Notes: a model not told the origin generated them from the sequence alone. A DNA stretch of 64,000 nucleotides from Sphaerothrix epifaneia (GCF_042788235.1 NZ_JBHZOL010000075.1:127814-191813); one strand, 5' to 3'; numbered from the stretch's first letter, positions 18,957 through 27,230 are shown. Numbers and translations: made by a program.

Positions 18957-19091
18957 CCCATGCCCGATCCGGCTCATTCCATTGGCGCAGGCAGCTACCC
19001 AACTCACCAGTATCACGTTTGTAAAACCGGGAAGCCAGGTCGCTTAAAGAGCGGGGTTAAAGCCTGAAGGGAGGGGAGAGAGGAAGAAAAA

Positions 19092-20300
19092 ATGAATCAG
19101 CCGCTGCGAGTTTTGCAAATTGTGCCATCAATTTCGTTGGTGTATGGAGGCCCTAGCCAAATGGTGCGGGGGTTGTCAGCAGCCTTGACAGGCGTAGGGG
19201 CTGAAGTCACCGTGCTCACGACAGACTCCAATGGGGATGTAGATGAGCCGCCTTTGGCGGTGCCGTTGCAGGTTCCTGTCCAAGAAGATGGCTATACGGT
19301 TTGGTATTTTCGCTGTTCACCGTTTCGGCGCTATAAGTTTTCGTTAGGGTTGTTGCGGTGGCTAGCTCAGCACGCTCAAACCTACGATATTGCCCATATT
19401 CATGCTCTGTTTTCTCCCCTGAGCAGTGCGGCGGCTACAGTAGCCCGTCAGCAAGGGTTACCCTATCTTTTGCGCCCTTTAGGGACGCTTGATCCGGCTG
19501 ACTTGCGCAAAAAGCGCCACCTCAAACGGATTTATGTTGCCATGCTCGAAAAGGCAAATTTAGCGGGCGCAGCCGCCCTGCACTTTACTAGCGAACAAGA
19601 AGCGAAAGTTTCAGAGCGATTCGGTACCACAACTCCTGGTTTAATCTTGCCATTGGGGGTCGCTGCACCAGCAGCCGTTGGGCTGAGTCAGGCTGAGATC
19701 CGCGATCGCTACCAAATTCCTGCAGCGACCCCTATTTTGCTCTATATGTCTCGCATTGATCCCAAAAAGGGGTTGGATTTGCTGCTGCCTGCTTTGGAAA
19801 CGCTGGCTCAAAGTGGGGTTGCTTTTCACTTTATTTTGAGCGGGGCCAATCCTCAAGATCGCCATTACGAGCAGCAAATTCAGCAGCGCATCCAAACGTC
19901 TGCGCTCAAATCTCAAACAACCCTGACGGGGTTTGTGACAGGAGAGCTAAAATCCGCTTTGCTGGCAGCAGCGGATTGTTTCGTCCTGCCTTCTTACTAC
20001 GAAAATTTTGGGATTGCAGTGGCCGAAGCCATGATTGCTGGTAAGCCTGTGGTCATTTCTGACCAGGTACATATTTGGCATGCGATCGCGGAAAGTCAGT
20101 CGGGCTGGGTTGTTCCCTGTCAGCAAACAGCCCTAACAGCAGCCCTGCAGCAAGCCCTTGAGGATGACCAACAGCGCCAACAACGCGGACAAAACGCCTA
20201 CCAATACGCTCAAACGCATTACAGTTGGCCTGCGATCGCCCAGCAAACAATCGCAGCTTATCGACAACTCTTAGCTTCACAGCCGCAGAGATTGAAGTGA
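19092..20300 (+). CDS. hpsP: GT4 glycosyltransferase, probable HpsP
   Basis: A 402-residue GT-B transferase. The acceptor domain starts LRVLQIVPSISLVYGGPSQMV, with the GGP loop typical of GT4; the donor domain has LYMSRIDPKKGLDLLLPAL near 220 and YYENFGIAVAEAMIAGKPVV near 300 (quoted in parts: SRIDPKKG, YYENFGIAVAEA). A purine-rich ribosome site, GGGAGGGGAGAGAGG, precedes the ATG. It completes the hpsL-N-O-P-like order. The linked sugar is not predictable. The preceding 135-nt gap shows no gene. Confidence 0.75.
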   Translation: MNQPLRVLQIVPSISLVYGGPSQMVRGLSAALTGVGAEVTVLTTDSNGDVDEPPLAVPLQVPVQEDGYTVWYFRCSPFRRYKFSLGLLRWLAQHAQTYDIAHIHALFSPLSSAAATVARQQGLPYLLRPLGTLDPADLRKKRHLKRIYVAMLEKANLAGAAALHFTSEQEAKVSERFGTTTPGLILPLGVAAPAAVGLSQAEIRDRYQIPAATPILLYMSRIDPKKGLDLLLPALETLAQSGVAFHFILSGANPQDRHYEQQIQQRIQTSALKSQTTLTGFVTGELKSALLAAADCFVLPSYYENFGIAVAEAMIAGKPVVISDQVHIWHAIAESQSGWVVPCQQTALTAALQQALEDDQQRQQRGQNAYQYAQTHYSWPAIAQQTIAAYRQLLASQPQRLK

Positions 20301-20514
20301 GAAGTCATTTGGCGCTTAAGCTAGCTGGCTAGAATAGCAAGGGTGGGAATGGCAAACGCTGTTTAGCCAGTTTGGCTACCAGGTCGGCGTACTATAGTGA
20401 TTGCCTCTCATCAGACAAAGCGACAGCGATCGCGCTATCCGTCCTTGCGTACTCGGTCAAATTATCTAATAACTTGTTGCCCCTCTCTAAATGCCATTCG
20501 CTATATTTCGTCTC

Positions 20515-21225
20515 ATGAAACGTGTCATTACAGGCTTCATCCTTTTGTCAGGACTTTATCTCGTAAGCTGTACTCCTTCAGAAGTGGCTTCAGAAGAAGC
20601 CCTCCCACCGACGGAATCTACAGCCACTACTACACCTGCGGCTCAAACGCCAGACACCTCGACCGACCTAGAAGCTGCTAGCAACGATTTTTTAATCGTC
20701 CCTGGAGAGCGGGTAGGGCCTATAACGCGCGAAACGACTGCCGATGATTTAGTTGACTTATTTGGCGAAGCTGCCCTGACCAATACGATCTGGCCGGGGC
20801 CAGAAGGTGCCTTCAATTTACCCGCTACAGAAGTTAACTTGGGCGCTGACCAGTCTTTTTTGGTGGTTTGGCTAGACGAAGCCCGCACTGAGCTATTTAG
20901 CGTCACTGACTTTGGTAGCGACTGGAAAACCCCTGAAGGGCTATCTGTAGGCATGCCGCTATCAGAATTAGAGGCAATCTTAGGGCCGTTTCAGCTCAGC
21001 GGATTTGGCTGGGACTATGGGGGATATGCTTTTTTAGAAGGAACTAGACTGGCCGAATATCAGGGCAAGCTCTATGTTCGTTTGTCGCCTTCGGCGGCAG
21101 AAGCAGCCGAGGAAGATATGCTAGCCGTGTCTGGAGAAGGTGTATTTTCTTCAGATAACCCCAGCGTCCAAGCGATCGCGCCAACAGTGGTTAGCTTAGA
21201 TGTTGAGTTTCGTCAACTCGAATAA
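20515..21225 (+). CDS. Putative lipoprotein of unknown function
   Basis: A 236-residue exported protein. The start MKRVITGFILLSG gives a short signal peptide ending in the lipobox LVSC, with the modified Cys at about residue 18; an upstream in-frame ATG (20491) only lengthens the n-region. A Thr/Ala/Glu linker follows, then a soluble domain of about 170 residues. This domain contains GERVGPITRETTADDLVDLFG near 60 and GLSVGMPLSELEAILGPF near 140, two related helix-loop modules that could be a duplicated fold. I do not recognise the family by name. It is probably anchored in a membrane facing the periplasm. The gene stands alone. Confidence 0.78.
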   Translation: MKRVITGFILLSGLYLVSCTPSEVASEEALPPTESTATTTPAAQTPDTSTDLEAASNDFLIVPGERVGPITRETTADDLVDLFGEAALTNTIWPGPEGAFNLPATEVNLGADQSFLVVWLDEARTELFSVTDFGSDWKTPEGLSVGMPLSELEAILGPFQLSGFGWDYGGYAFLEGTRLAEYQGKLYVRLSPSAAEAAEEDMLAVSGEGVFSSDNPSVQAIAPTVVSLDVEFRQLE

Positions 21226-21288
21226 GCCATTCGCTATCCTAGAGATATCACCTTTCTCAGCAACCTCAAAAAAAGGGGGTGGTAATGC

Positions 21289-22347
21289 ATGCATCGCCCC
21301 GTTCTTCAGCTTCAAAGTTTAAAGCGAGACTTACAAGCTGCAACTGCTGATTGCTATCAGCTAAATCCTAGCGTTGGGCTTTGGCGATTTGGCAGCCTTG
21401 GTTTGCTGCTGCTCTGCTTTATGAGTTTGGCTTGGCTGAGCCAAAGCTGGGTAGCTTTTGTGGGCTTAACGGCGATCGCAGGTTTGTTTTATGCCTTTCT
21501 GCTGATCTGCACCCATGACATGATGCACCATACCCTCACGGGTTGGGATGGGTTTGAAACGGTGATTCCTCGTTTGCTAAGCTGGCCCATGTTGTGGCCT
21601 TATGGCCTGTATGCTGAGCTGCACCGCCTCCACCACGGTTGGAATGGGATCAATTTGCAAGATCCGGAAAGGGTACAGTGGACAGACTTAGAATATCAAG
21701 CTGCCGCCCCCTGGCAACGCTGGTATGTTCGTCATCAGTGGCCTGTCGATCTTTTGGGTTTAGGGGGCTTGGGGATGATTGTGAAAACGCTTAGCAAAGC
21801 ATGGCTGCTAAGAGCCGTCAATCCCCGCCTGAAGCGGCAACTGTTGGTTGACAGCGTGGGGATTGGGTGGACGCAAATTGCTTTGTTGAGCCTGGTTTGG
21901 CATTACCAGGTTTTGCTTCAATACCTGGTCTTTTGGTTAGTGCTAGAGCGAGTAATCGGCTTTGTCGCCCAAACGCGTGATCATCTTGAGCATTACGGCT
22001 TATGGCAGCAGGCAGGTAGCTATCAACTGACTCAGCTTTATGCCTGTCGAAATCTTAAAGCCCCCGCCTGGGTGAGCTGGCTAATGGGTGGATTAAACTA
22101 CCACGCGGTTCACCACGCTTTTCCAGATATTCCCTTTAACCAGTTGCCCCGCGCCTTTGCGCAAGTACAACAAGTCTTGCAGCAGCATCAGCTACCTCCT
22201 ATGTCAATGGGAGAGGGTTACTTTCAAGAAACACTGTGGTTTTTGCAGCATCCCGCTCTAATTGACGAGTCAAATAGGGCAACAGCGACGGGGCGTTATC
22301 CCAAAAATACACCCGCGATCGCCGCTTTGCCTACGAAGATTGCCTAG
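21289..22347 (+). CDS. Membrane fatty-acid desaturase/hydroxylase family protein
   Basis: A di-iron membrane oxidase of 352 residues. The histidine boxes are HDMMHH (76-81), HRLHH (112-116), RDHLEH near 233 and HAVHH (272-276), with two helix pairs between them. The family introduces double bonds or hydroxyl groups into acyl chains or carotenoids; the first box HDMMHH and the RDHLEH motif do not let me assign a DesA-D or CrtR type. GGGGGTGG provides the ribosome site 7 nt before this ATG; another ATG four bases earlier is out of frame. The 3' end overlaps rpsU on the opposite strand by 17 nt. Confidence 0.85.
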   Translation: MHRPVLQLQSLKRDLQAATADCYQLNPSVGLWRFGSLGLLLLCFMSLAWLSQSWVAFVGLTAIAGLFYAFLLICTHDMMHHTLTGWDGFETVIPRLLSWPMLWPYGLYAELHRLHHGWNGINLQDPERVQWTDLEYQAAAPWQRWYVRHQWPVDLLGLGGLGMIVKTLSKAWLLRAVNPRLKRQLLVDSVGIGWTQIALLSLVWHYQVLLQYLVFWLVLERVIGFVAQTRDHLEHYGLWQQAGSYQLTQLYACRNLKAPAWVSWLMGGLNYHAVHHAFPDIPFNQLPRAFAQVQQVLQQHQLPPMSMGEGYFQETLWFLQHPALIDESNRATATGRYPKNTPAIAALPTKIA

Positions 22348-22534
22348 CTCGCCTAGAAGACCATCTTCTTTGGCGATGTCGAGCTAGCTGCTTGCGTTTG
22401 CGCTTTTCCGGCGGGGTTTCAAAGTAGCGGTGCTTTTTCATATCCTGAAAGATACCGGCTCTGGAAACTTTGCGTTTGAATCGCCGTAACGCTGACTCAA
22501 TTCCTTCGTTTTCTTCCAGGGTAACTTGGGCCAT
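22331..22534 (-). CDS. rpsU: 30S ribosomal protein S21
   Basis: Sixty-seven residues from MAQVTLEENEGIESALRR, the normal S21 length and start; a longer frame adds 19 residues translated from the intergenic terminator and is rejected. S21 binds the 30S platform near the anti-Shine-Dalgarno and aids initiation. The C-terminus is very basic (KRKRKQLARHRQRRWSSRR). It lies 69 nt behind an RRM protein gene, the arrangement described in Anabaena, where rbp and rpsU are cotranscribed. A terminator-like hairpin lies just upstream of the start codon, so expression may depend on readthrough. Its 3' end overlaps the desaturase gene. Confidence 0.95.
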   Translation of the reverse strand: MAQVTLEENEGIESALRRFKRKVSRAGIFQDMKKHRYFETPPEKRKRKQLARHRQRRWSSRRARQSS

Positions 22535-22554
22535 ATCGTCTTCTCCATCTAGAC

Positions 22555-22578
22555 AAAAAAAGCAGACAGCGAGTCTGC
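22555..22578 (-). terminator. Intrinsic terminator/attenuator between rbp and rpsU
   Basis: Read on the minus strand: GCAGAC, loop TCGCT, GTCTGC, then seven T (the A-run 22555-22561 on the plus strand). The stem is a perfect 6 bp. It lies 20 nt before the rpsU ATG and 25 nt after the rbp stop, so it can end the rbp message and throttle rpsU. Confidence 0.8.
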
Positions 22579-22603
22579 CAAAAGCATGCAATAACCTACG
22601 CGC

Positions 22604-22927
22604 TTAAAAACGTTGAGAAAAGCTACGATCTTCGCGAGAATCTCCACGCCGACCGAAGCGACCACCACCTGGGGTGCTGCGCTTTTCTCGAGGCTTGGCC
22701 TTGTTGACCTTAAGGTCGCGACCCATCCATTCTGCCCCATCTAAGGCTTCGATAGCAGAATCTTCTTCTGAATCTTCTCCCATCTCAACAAAACCGAAAC
22801 CACGCGGACGACCTGTTTCGCGATCAGTGGGGAGGGTTATGCGCTTAACAGTGCCATATTCAGCGAAAATGTGCTCTAGATCTTCACTGGTAACATCGTA
22901 GGACAGATTGCCAATATAAACTGTCAT
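22604..22927 (-). CDS. RNA-binding protein, RRM type (Rbp family)
   Basis: A 107-residue cyanobacterial RNA-binding protein. One RRM spans residues 1-80: RNP2 VYIGNLS at the N-terminus and RNP1 RGFGFVEM near residue 43. The C-terminal tail is Gly/Arg-rich (GGGRFGRRGDSRED), as in the RbpA class, several of which are induced by cold. GGAGG lies about 9 nt before the ATG. Upstream is a hairpin and a long structured leader region. rpsU follows behind a terminator. Cold regulation is family knowledge, not visible directly. Confidence 0.93.
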   Translation of the reverse strand: MTVYIGNLSYDVTSEDLEHIFAEYGTVKRITLPTDRETGRPRGFGFVEMGEDSEEDSAIEALDGAEWMGRDLKVNKAKPREKRSTPGGGRFGRRGDSREDRSFSQRF

Positions 22928-22955
22928 GGGCTAACCTCCAGCCTGAAAAATGCAG

Positions 22956-22992
22956 TTTCACTTAGATTCGGAGATTCGCCTGAAAAGTGAAA
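22956..22992 (-). promoter_or_regulatory. Leader hairpin of rbp
   Basis: TTTCACTT (22956-22963) and AAGTGAAA (22985-22992) form a perfect 8-bp stem about 30 nt upstream of the rbp ATG. The loop contains two copies of AGATTCG. The position suggests that it is part of the transcribed leader and could influence cold-dependent translation or stability; this is inference. Confidence 0.45.
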
Positions 22993-23317
22993 ATCTTAAG
23001 AACAAGCTTTGCCACCGAAAATAAATGTATCGTACTCATGCACCTTAGCACAGAAATCCGACTGCTGAACGTCGTTATCTAGCGCTTTTAATCTACCCTT
23101 TTAGCGTAGCTAAAAGTCGAAATCTGCCTTTTCTAAAGTCTGCAAATCGGGCAAATCTTGCGGCAAAATCTGCTGATTTTAATTGCTTGGTGGGGCACTC
23201 CCAACAATGGCTAGAAGGTGTTGCCAGGGGGACTGCCCTCCTCTAATCCCTTTTTAGCTAAGGCATAGAAGATCGCAGAGAAGCTCACCTATATCTCTGT
23301 AGCAGGCTGAGGCTGAA

Positions 23318-23366
23318 GCTACAAAAGTAGCGGAGGATGGGTTGCTCCGTTGTTTTTGAAAACAAC
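23318..23366. ncRNA. Three head-to-tail stem-loops, possible small RNA
   Basis: GCTAC-AAAA-GTAGC (23318-23331) is followed at once by CGGAG...CTCCG (23331-23349) and GTTGTTTT-TG-AAAACAAC (23349-23366). Further inverted repeats lie at 23276-23299 and 23225-23243. All stems use Watson-Crick pairs, so either strand could be the functional RNA. No known RNA family was recognised. Confidence 0.35.
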
Positions 23367-23569
23367 AGCAGTGCTTGAATGCCGTAGCCTAAATAGACGC
23401 TAAAGCGCCTTTACAGCCAATGGCCGCTCAATAATCCATCTCAATCTTGAGCAGGTAAATAGGCTAAAAAGCTAACGAGAATTGCCGAGCTGAGCGTCTT
23501 CTAAGATACTAAGAAAGGCGATCGCAGCGATCGCTCAACATTTTTTCAGTTTGGCATTGGTGAGTGCTC

Positions 23570-24088
23570 ATGCCCAAATTTTCAACCCAGCGTGACTGGC
23601 AGCTAGCGCAAGCTTTGATGCAACCTGCTTTAATCCGGGTGATTGACAATATTCGCAAGCAGCTAGAAGCTTCTAGCTGGCAAGGTTCTTACCAAACAGA
23701 GCAAGTTTGGCCAACGGATGCAACCCCGGCTCAAAAACAACAATTTGAAGATTTACAAGGTCAAATCCGTCAGGCTCAGAGCGTAGCTGAGATTGACCAA
23801 ATCGAGCAACAGCTTGCCCTATTGCCCACGCCTACCCCCTTGTATGAACTGCAACTTAAAGCAGGTAATCAGCTACAAACCGTTGACGTGTGGCAACTGT
23901 GCTACCAGGTTTGCTTTCGAGACTACACTCCCCCAGGCGACGAAGATTATCCGGTTGCGGTTGACTCACAGCTACTAAACGAAGAAGCAGGCAGCATTGA
24001 TTGGGACAAATTAGACGAAAAAGCCAGCCAGATTATTGGCCATATTTTTGAGCAGTTGCCCCCTACAGAAGCCCAAGGCGAAGGCTAA
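23570..24088 (+). CDS. Hypothetical protein, soluble
   Basis: A 172-residue protein I do not recognise. It is rich in Gln and acidic residues, mostly helical at the N-terminus (WQLAQALMQPALIRVIDNIR). A beta-like segment around 95-120 (PTPLYELQLKAGNQ, VWQLCYQVCFRDY) is followed by an acidic C-terminus with SQIIGHIFEQLP. It has no signal peptide or membrane helix. A GTG two codons upstream is an alternative start. Two HIP1 sites lie just ahead of the gene. A stem GCTAAG/CTTAGC with four T spans its stop codon. The codon use and composition look like a real gene. Confidence 0.72.
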   Translation: MPKFSTQRDWQLAQALMQPALIRVIDNIRKQLEASSWQGSYQTEQVWPTDATPAQKQQFEDLQGQIRQAQSVAEIDQIEQQLALLPTPTPLYELQLKAGNQLQTVDVWQLCYQVCFRDYTPPGDEDYPVAVDSQLLNEEAGSIDWDKLDEKASQIIGHIFEQLPPTEAQGEG

Positions 24089-24116
24089 GAGACTGTTGCT
24101 TTAAGGCTTAGCTTTT
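24084..24116 (+). terminator. Possible terminator overlapping a stop codon
   Basis: GCTAAG (24084-24089) includes the TAA stop of the hypothetical gene and pairs with CTTAGC (24107-24112), followed by TTTT. The loop is long (17 nt) and the U-tract short, so the support is modest. Confidence 0.35.
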
Positions 24117-24237
24117 GCCTCTCCCTTTTTTCTGATCAAGCTGTAGCTACAGGCGTTAAGACGCTTCAACTCCTGCAAGCTGCCGACAGCAAGCTTTTCA
24201 TTTTGTCTGTATCTACATCGGTCAATCGCTTAGGCTA

Positions 24238-24714
24238 TCAAGTTTCTGCTGGATTAAGCTGCATCATTGCCCAAGTGGTATAGGTACCAATAGGACTCCA
24301 GATTAAGTAGGGCAACAGTAAAGCAGCCGCGGCCAGCGACAGGGGCAAAACCGCGATCGCCAGCAGCAAGCCAATGACAAAGCCCGTAGCGCCAATCACT
24401 AAACCCACCGTTAGCTTTTTGACCCAAAGCATAACGGTTGAGTACGCAACGGTGACAACTTCTAACAGCGCATAGATACCCATTAGAACCCAGGTACGGG
24501 TGCTGCCTGGATCCTGCTGCCAAACGATATAAGCTGACCAAGCCCCGCAGACAAAAACAACAGTCCAAATCACCGGAATTGCTTTTTCAAACGTGAGCCA
24601 GCTAGGTCGCTGTAGCCGCCGAAACCATTTCACACCCGTTGGCGGAATAGGGCTACTGCCAAGAACAGCGATCGCGATAGTAATGCCACCAATAATCATC
24701 CAGGGCTTCAGCAT
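24238..24714 (-). CDS. TspO/MBR-like membrane protein
   Basis: A 158-residue protein with five membrane helices. Family features visible are W-x-x-LQRPSWLTFEKAIPVIWT near residue 30 (in the usual position of the Pro/Trp loop) and LLLPYLIWSPIGTYTTW near the C-terminus. TspO proteins bind tetrapyrroles, carotenoids or cholesterol and are linked to stress and porphyrin handling. The loop has fewer canonical prolines than typical TspO, so ligand preference may differ. The gene is alone on the minus strand; the upstream 97 nt lead to a convergently placed SDR end. Confidence 0.8.
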   Translation of the reverse strand: MLKPWMIIGGITIAIAVLGSSPIPPTGVKWFRRLQRPSWLTFEKAIPVIWTVVFVCGAWSAYIVWQQDPGSTRTWVLMGIYALLEVVTVAYSTVMLWVKKLTVGLVIGATGFVIGLLLAIAVLPLSLAAAALLLPYLIWSPIGTYTTWAMMQLNPAET

Positions 24715-24811
24715 AATCTTTTACATAAAAGTGAGCATATGGCTTGATTGTGCGGCGCTACGCCAAAAGAAACATCTGACCCGTGACAGGTGTAGGCGAT
24801 CGCCCATTGGC

Positions 24812-25615
24812 TTAAAGACCAATACTGGCTACCGATCCCCCATCCACTCGATAGTTAGCACCCACTACAAAGCTAGATTGCTGAGAACAGAGAAAAGCAA
24901 TGACCGCTGCCACCTCTTCTGCCTTGCCCCGTCGCTGTAGTTCCAGGTGAGGCCGCTTCTCTTTTAAGAAAGTTTCAATTGCTTCGTCAAAACTGATCCC
25001 TTTTTCTTCAGCTCGCTGCTGCATCATTTTGTCGGTCATGGGCGTAGCGATGTAGGCAGGCGAAACCGAGTTGACCAAAACACCGTCTTTAGCAAAGGCT
25101 TTGGAGAGATTTTTTGCCAGATTCAAAACGCCTGCCTTCGCAGCACAGTAGGGCATTTCGTCTGTATAAGGCTGAATAGCATCTTCAGAAGTAATCAATA
25201 CAACCCGTCCCCAACCCGCTGCTTGCATACAGGGAATAAAGGCTCGACAGACGCGAACGGCAGCCATAAAGTCTACCTCTAAGGTTTCGTGCCAGTCTTG
25301 ATCGCTTAGCTCTAGAAAGGGTTTAGTCGCTCCGGTGATGCCTGCAGCGTTTAGCAAAATGTGAACAGCGCCAAAGCGATCGAGGATTTGCTGCTTAGCA
25401 GACTTAACGGCTTCCAAATCTCTCAGATCTGCCTGAACGGCCAACGCCTCTCCCACCTTTTGGACTTCTGCAACCGTGTCTTGTAGGGGATCGGTCGTTT
25501 TATCGATCAGAGCAATTTTGGCTCCTTCAGCCGCTAGCAATTTTGCTGTTGCTCGCCCAATGCCGGAGTCGCCGCCTGTAATCACGGCAACTTTATCCTT
25601 AATGCCTAACTCCAT
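24812..25615 (-). CDS. Short-chain dehydrogenase/reductase
   Basis: A classical SDR of 267 residues. The cofactor motif GGDSGIGRAT is near residue 14, NAAG near 90, catalytic Ser near 142 (VVLITSEDA) and Y-x3-K in YCAAKAG near 157. The C-terminus ends VDGGSVASIGL, as in SDRs of the FabG/glucose-dehydrogenase group. The residue after the Gly-rich loop (LIDKTTD) favours NAD(H), since an acidic residue follows the second strand. The substrate is unknown. It is divergent from the serine hydrolase gene, with a 214-nt promoter region between them. Confidence 0.88.
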   Translation of the reverse strand: MELGIKDKVAVITGGDSGIGRATAKLLAAEGAKIALIDKTTDPLQDTVAEVQKVGEALAVQADLRDLEAVKSAKQQILDRFGAVHILLNAAGITGATKPFLELSDQDWHETLEVDFMAAVRVCRAFIPCMQAAGWGRVVLITSEDAIQPYTDEMPYCAAKAGVLNLAKNLSKAFAKDGVLVNSVSPAYIATPMTDKMMQQRAEEKGISFDEAIETFLKEKRPHLELQRRGKAEEVAAVIAFLCSQQSSFVVGANYRVDGGSVASIGL

Positions 25616-25829
25616 AAAATCTCCTTTAGTTTTTAAGTTAAGTCTCTGCTGAACAGACCCTCAACTGAATCTGCTAGCAGGGCTGTTTTTCATCGTAGGT
25701 AGATTCGTTCTTTTATTGGTCTACCTTGAAGCAGAGATAGACAGACGCTTTTCGAGTTTGTATCGATAGACAGGTAAAATCTAAACGAGAATTTGCTAAA
25801 AGTTTGAACTGATGCATTAGCCGAAATGA

Positions 25830-27230
25830 ATGGCAATTTTATCCGCTCCAATTTTAAGTGGGCTGAGTATCTTGGCAATCTTGCTAGGGTGGGCAGGTCT
25901 GTATGTGTTATGGCGGACGGCTCTACTGGCAGCGGCTTATAAAGCTAAGATTTTGGCTTCTAGCGTTTTTGTGGCGCGGCGCAAACCGGAAGCGGTTTTA
26001 GCCGAAGATTTAGCGGTTGATAACCTGGCTTTACTCAAATACGTACAAACTCAGATTGACTGGCAAGCGCAGACAGTAACGGCCTCTGTGCTAGGGTTAG
26101 CGCGGCGCAAGGTCATTTATCGGCCAGGTTTAGGCTGCACGCTGGTAGTAGATATTCCTGAGCCAGTGATTCGGCAACAACCCAATCCCCTAGGCTTTGG
26201 TGCAAGCCAGTCCAAAAGCACGTTCGAGTTTCCGATAGCTTCAGGCTTGCCCGCTCACGTCCAGGCAGAGGCGCTAGATTCAGTGATCGCGTCTGCTTTT
26301 GAAGAATCGAACCCCAGGCGGCTACAGCGTAGTCGGGCTGTGCTGGTAGTACAAGCGGGTGAAATTATTGCTGAGCGCTATGCACCTGGCTTTACCGCCG
26401 AAACCCCCTTCTTGGGCTGGTCGATGGCTAAAAGTGTTGTCAATGCTCTAATTGGCATTTTGGTGCAGCAGGGAAAGTTAGCGCTCGATACGTATAGTCT
26501 GGTGGCCGACTGTAACGAAGCGGGCGATCGCTGCGATCAAATTACGCTAGATCAGCTTTTACGGATGAGCAGTGGCTTGCCCTTCTCTGAAATTTACAGC
26601 AATCCGCTTTCAAACGTCACCAAGATGTTGTTTAGTCGGGGTGATATGGCCGCATATGCGGCTAATCGCGCTTTAGAAGAAGCACCGGGAGTTCATTGGA
26701 GCTATGCTAGCGGCACTACCCTGATTTTGTGCCAGATTATTCGCCAAGTGGTGGGGGGCACAGCGGCTGACTACTTTGCTTTTCCGCATCGGGCTTTGTT
26801 TGAGCCTTTGGGCATGACCAGCGCTGTTTTAGAACCAGATGCTGCTGGCACATTTGTCGGTTCTTCTTACTTGTACGCTACCGCCAGAGATTGGGCCAAG
26901 TTTGGCCAGCTTTATTTGCAAGATGGCGTTTGGCGCGGAGAGCGGCTTTTACCAGAGGGGTGGGTAGCGTATTCTCGTACCCCGGCTCCGGCTGCTCCCC
27001 AGCAGCAGTATGGCGCTCATTTTTGGCTCAAGGTACCCCGTTCCTATGCCTCTAAGCGATCGCCTCGGCCTCAAATGCCTGCCGACGCATTTATGGCTTC
27101 TGGCTATCAGGGTCAGCTTTTGACGATTATTCCTTCGTTAGATTTGGTTGTGGCTCGCTTTGGGCTGTCGCAGTTGCGTGGCAGTTGGGATCACGAATGG
27201 TTTATTGAACGTTTGGTAAAAGCCCTGTAG
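25830..27230 (+). CDS. Beta-lactamase-fold serine hydrolase, membrane-anchored
   Basis: A 466-residue protein. One N-terminal membrane helix (ILSGLSILAILLGWAGLYVL) anchors a periplasmic or lumenal class-C-like serine hydrolase. The nucleophile motif is S-M-A-K in GWSMAKSVVNALIG near residue 200; the second motif, YAS, is in HWSYASGTTLI near 290. No clear KTG triad is seen, but FWLK near 395 may take that place. Homologues act as esterases, D-amino-acid peptidases or are annotated as 6-aminohexanoate hydrolase-like; real beta-lactam cleavage is not implied. The gene stands alone. Confidence 0.87.
   Translation: MAILSAPILSGLSILAILLGWAGLYVLWRTALLAAAYKAKILASSVFVARRKPEAVLAEDLAVDNLALLKYVQTQIDWQAQTVTASVLGLARRKVIYRPGLGCTLVVDIPEPVIRQQPNPLGFGASQSKSTFEFPIASGLPAHVQAEALDSVIASAFEESNPRRLQRSRAVLVVQAGEIIAERYAPGFTAETPFLGWSMAKSVVNALIGILVQQGKLALDTYSLVADCNEAGDRCDQITLDQLLRMSSGLPFSEIYSNPLSNVTKMLFSRGDMAAYAANRALEEAPGVHWSYASGTTLILCQIIRQVVGGTAADYFAFPHRALFEPLGMTSAVLEPDAAGTFVGSSYLYATARDWAKFGQLYLQDGVWRGERLLPEGWVAYSRTPAPAAPQQQYGAHFWLKVPRSYASKRSPRPQMPADAFMASGYQGQLLTIIPSLDLVVARFGLSQLRGSWDHEWFIERLVKAL

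Larger units (their letters stand above)
22928..23563. other. 636-nt structured gap upstream of rbp
   Basis: No protein-coding frame is supported. The gap contains perfect inverted repeats at 22956-22992 and 23098-23116, an imperfect one at 23225-23243, another at 23276-23299, and three back-to-back hairpins at 23318-23366. Two HIP1 octamers sit almost in tandem at 23518-23534, just before the next gene. It should include the rbp promoter and leader; the amount of structure also fits a small RNA gene. Confidence 0.55.

Noticed and set aside
22535..22591. Longer S21 start
   Set aside because: The extra residues would be translated from the terminator hairpin; S21 proteins begin at MAQVTL.
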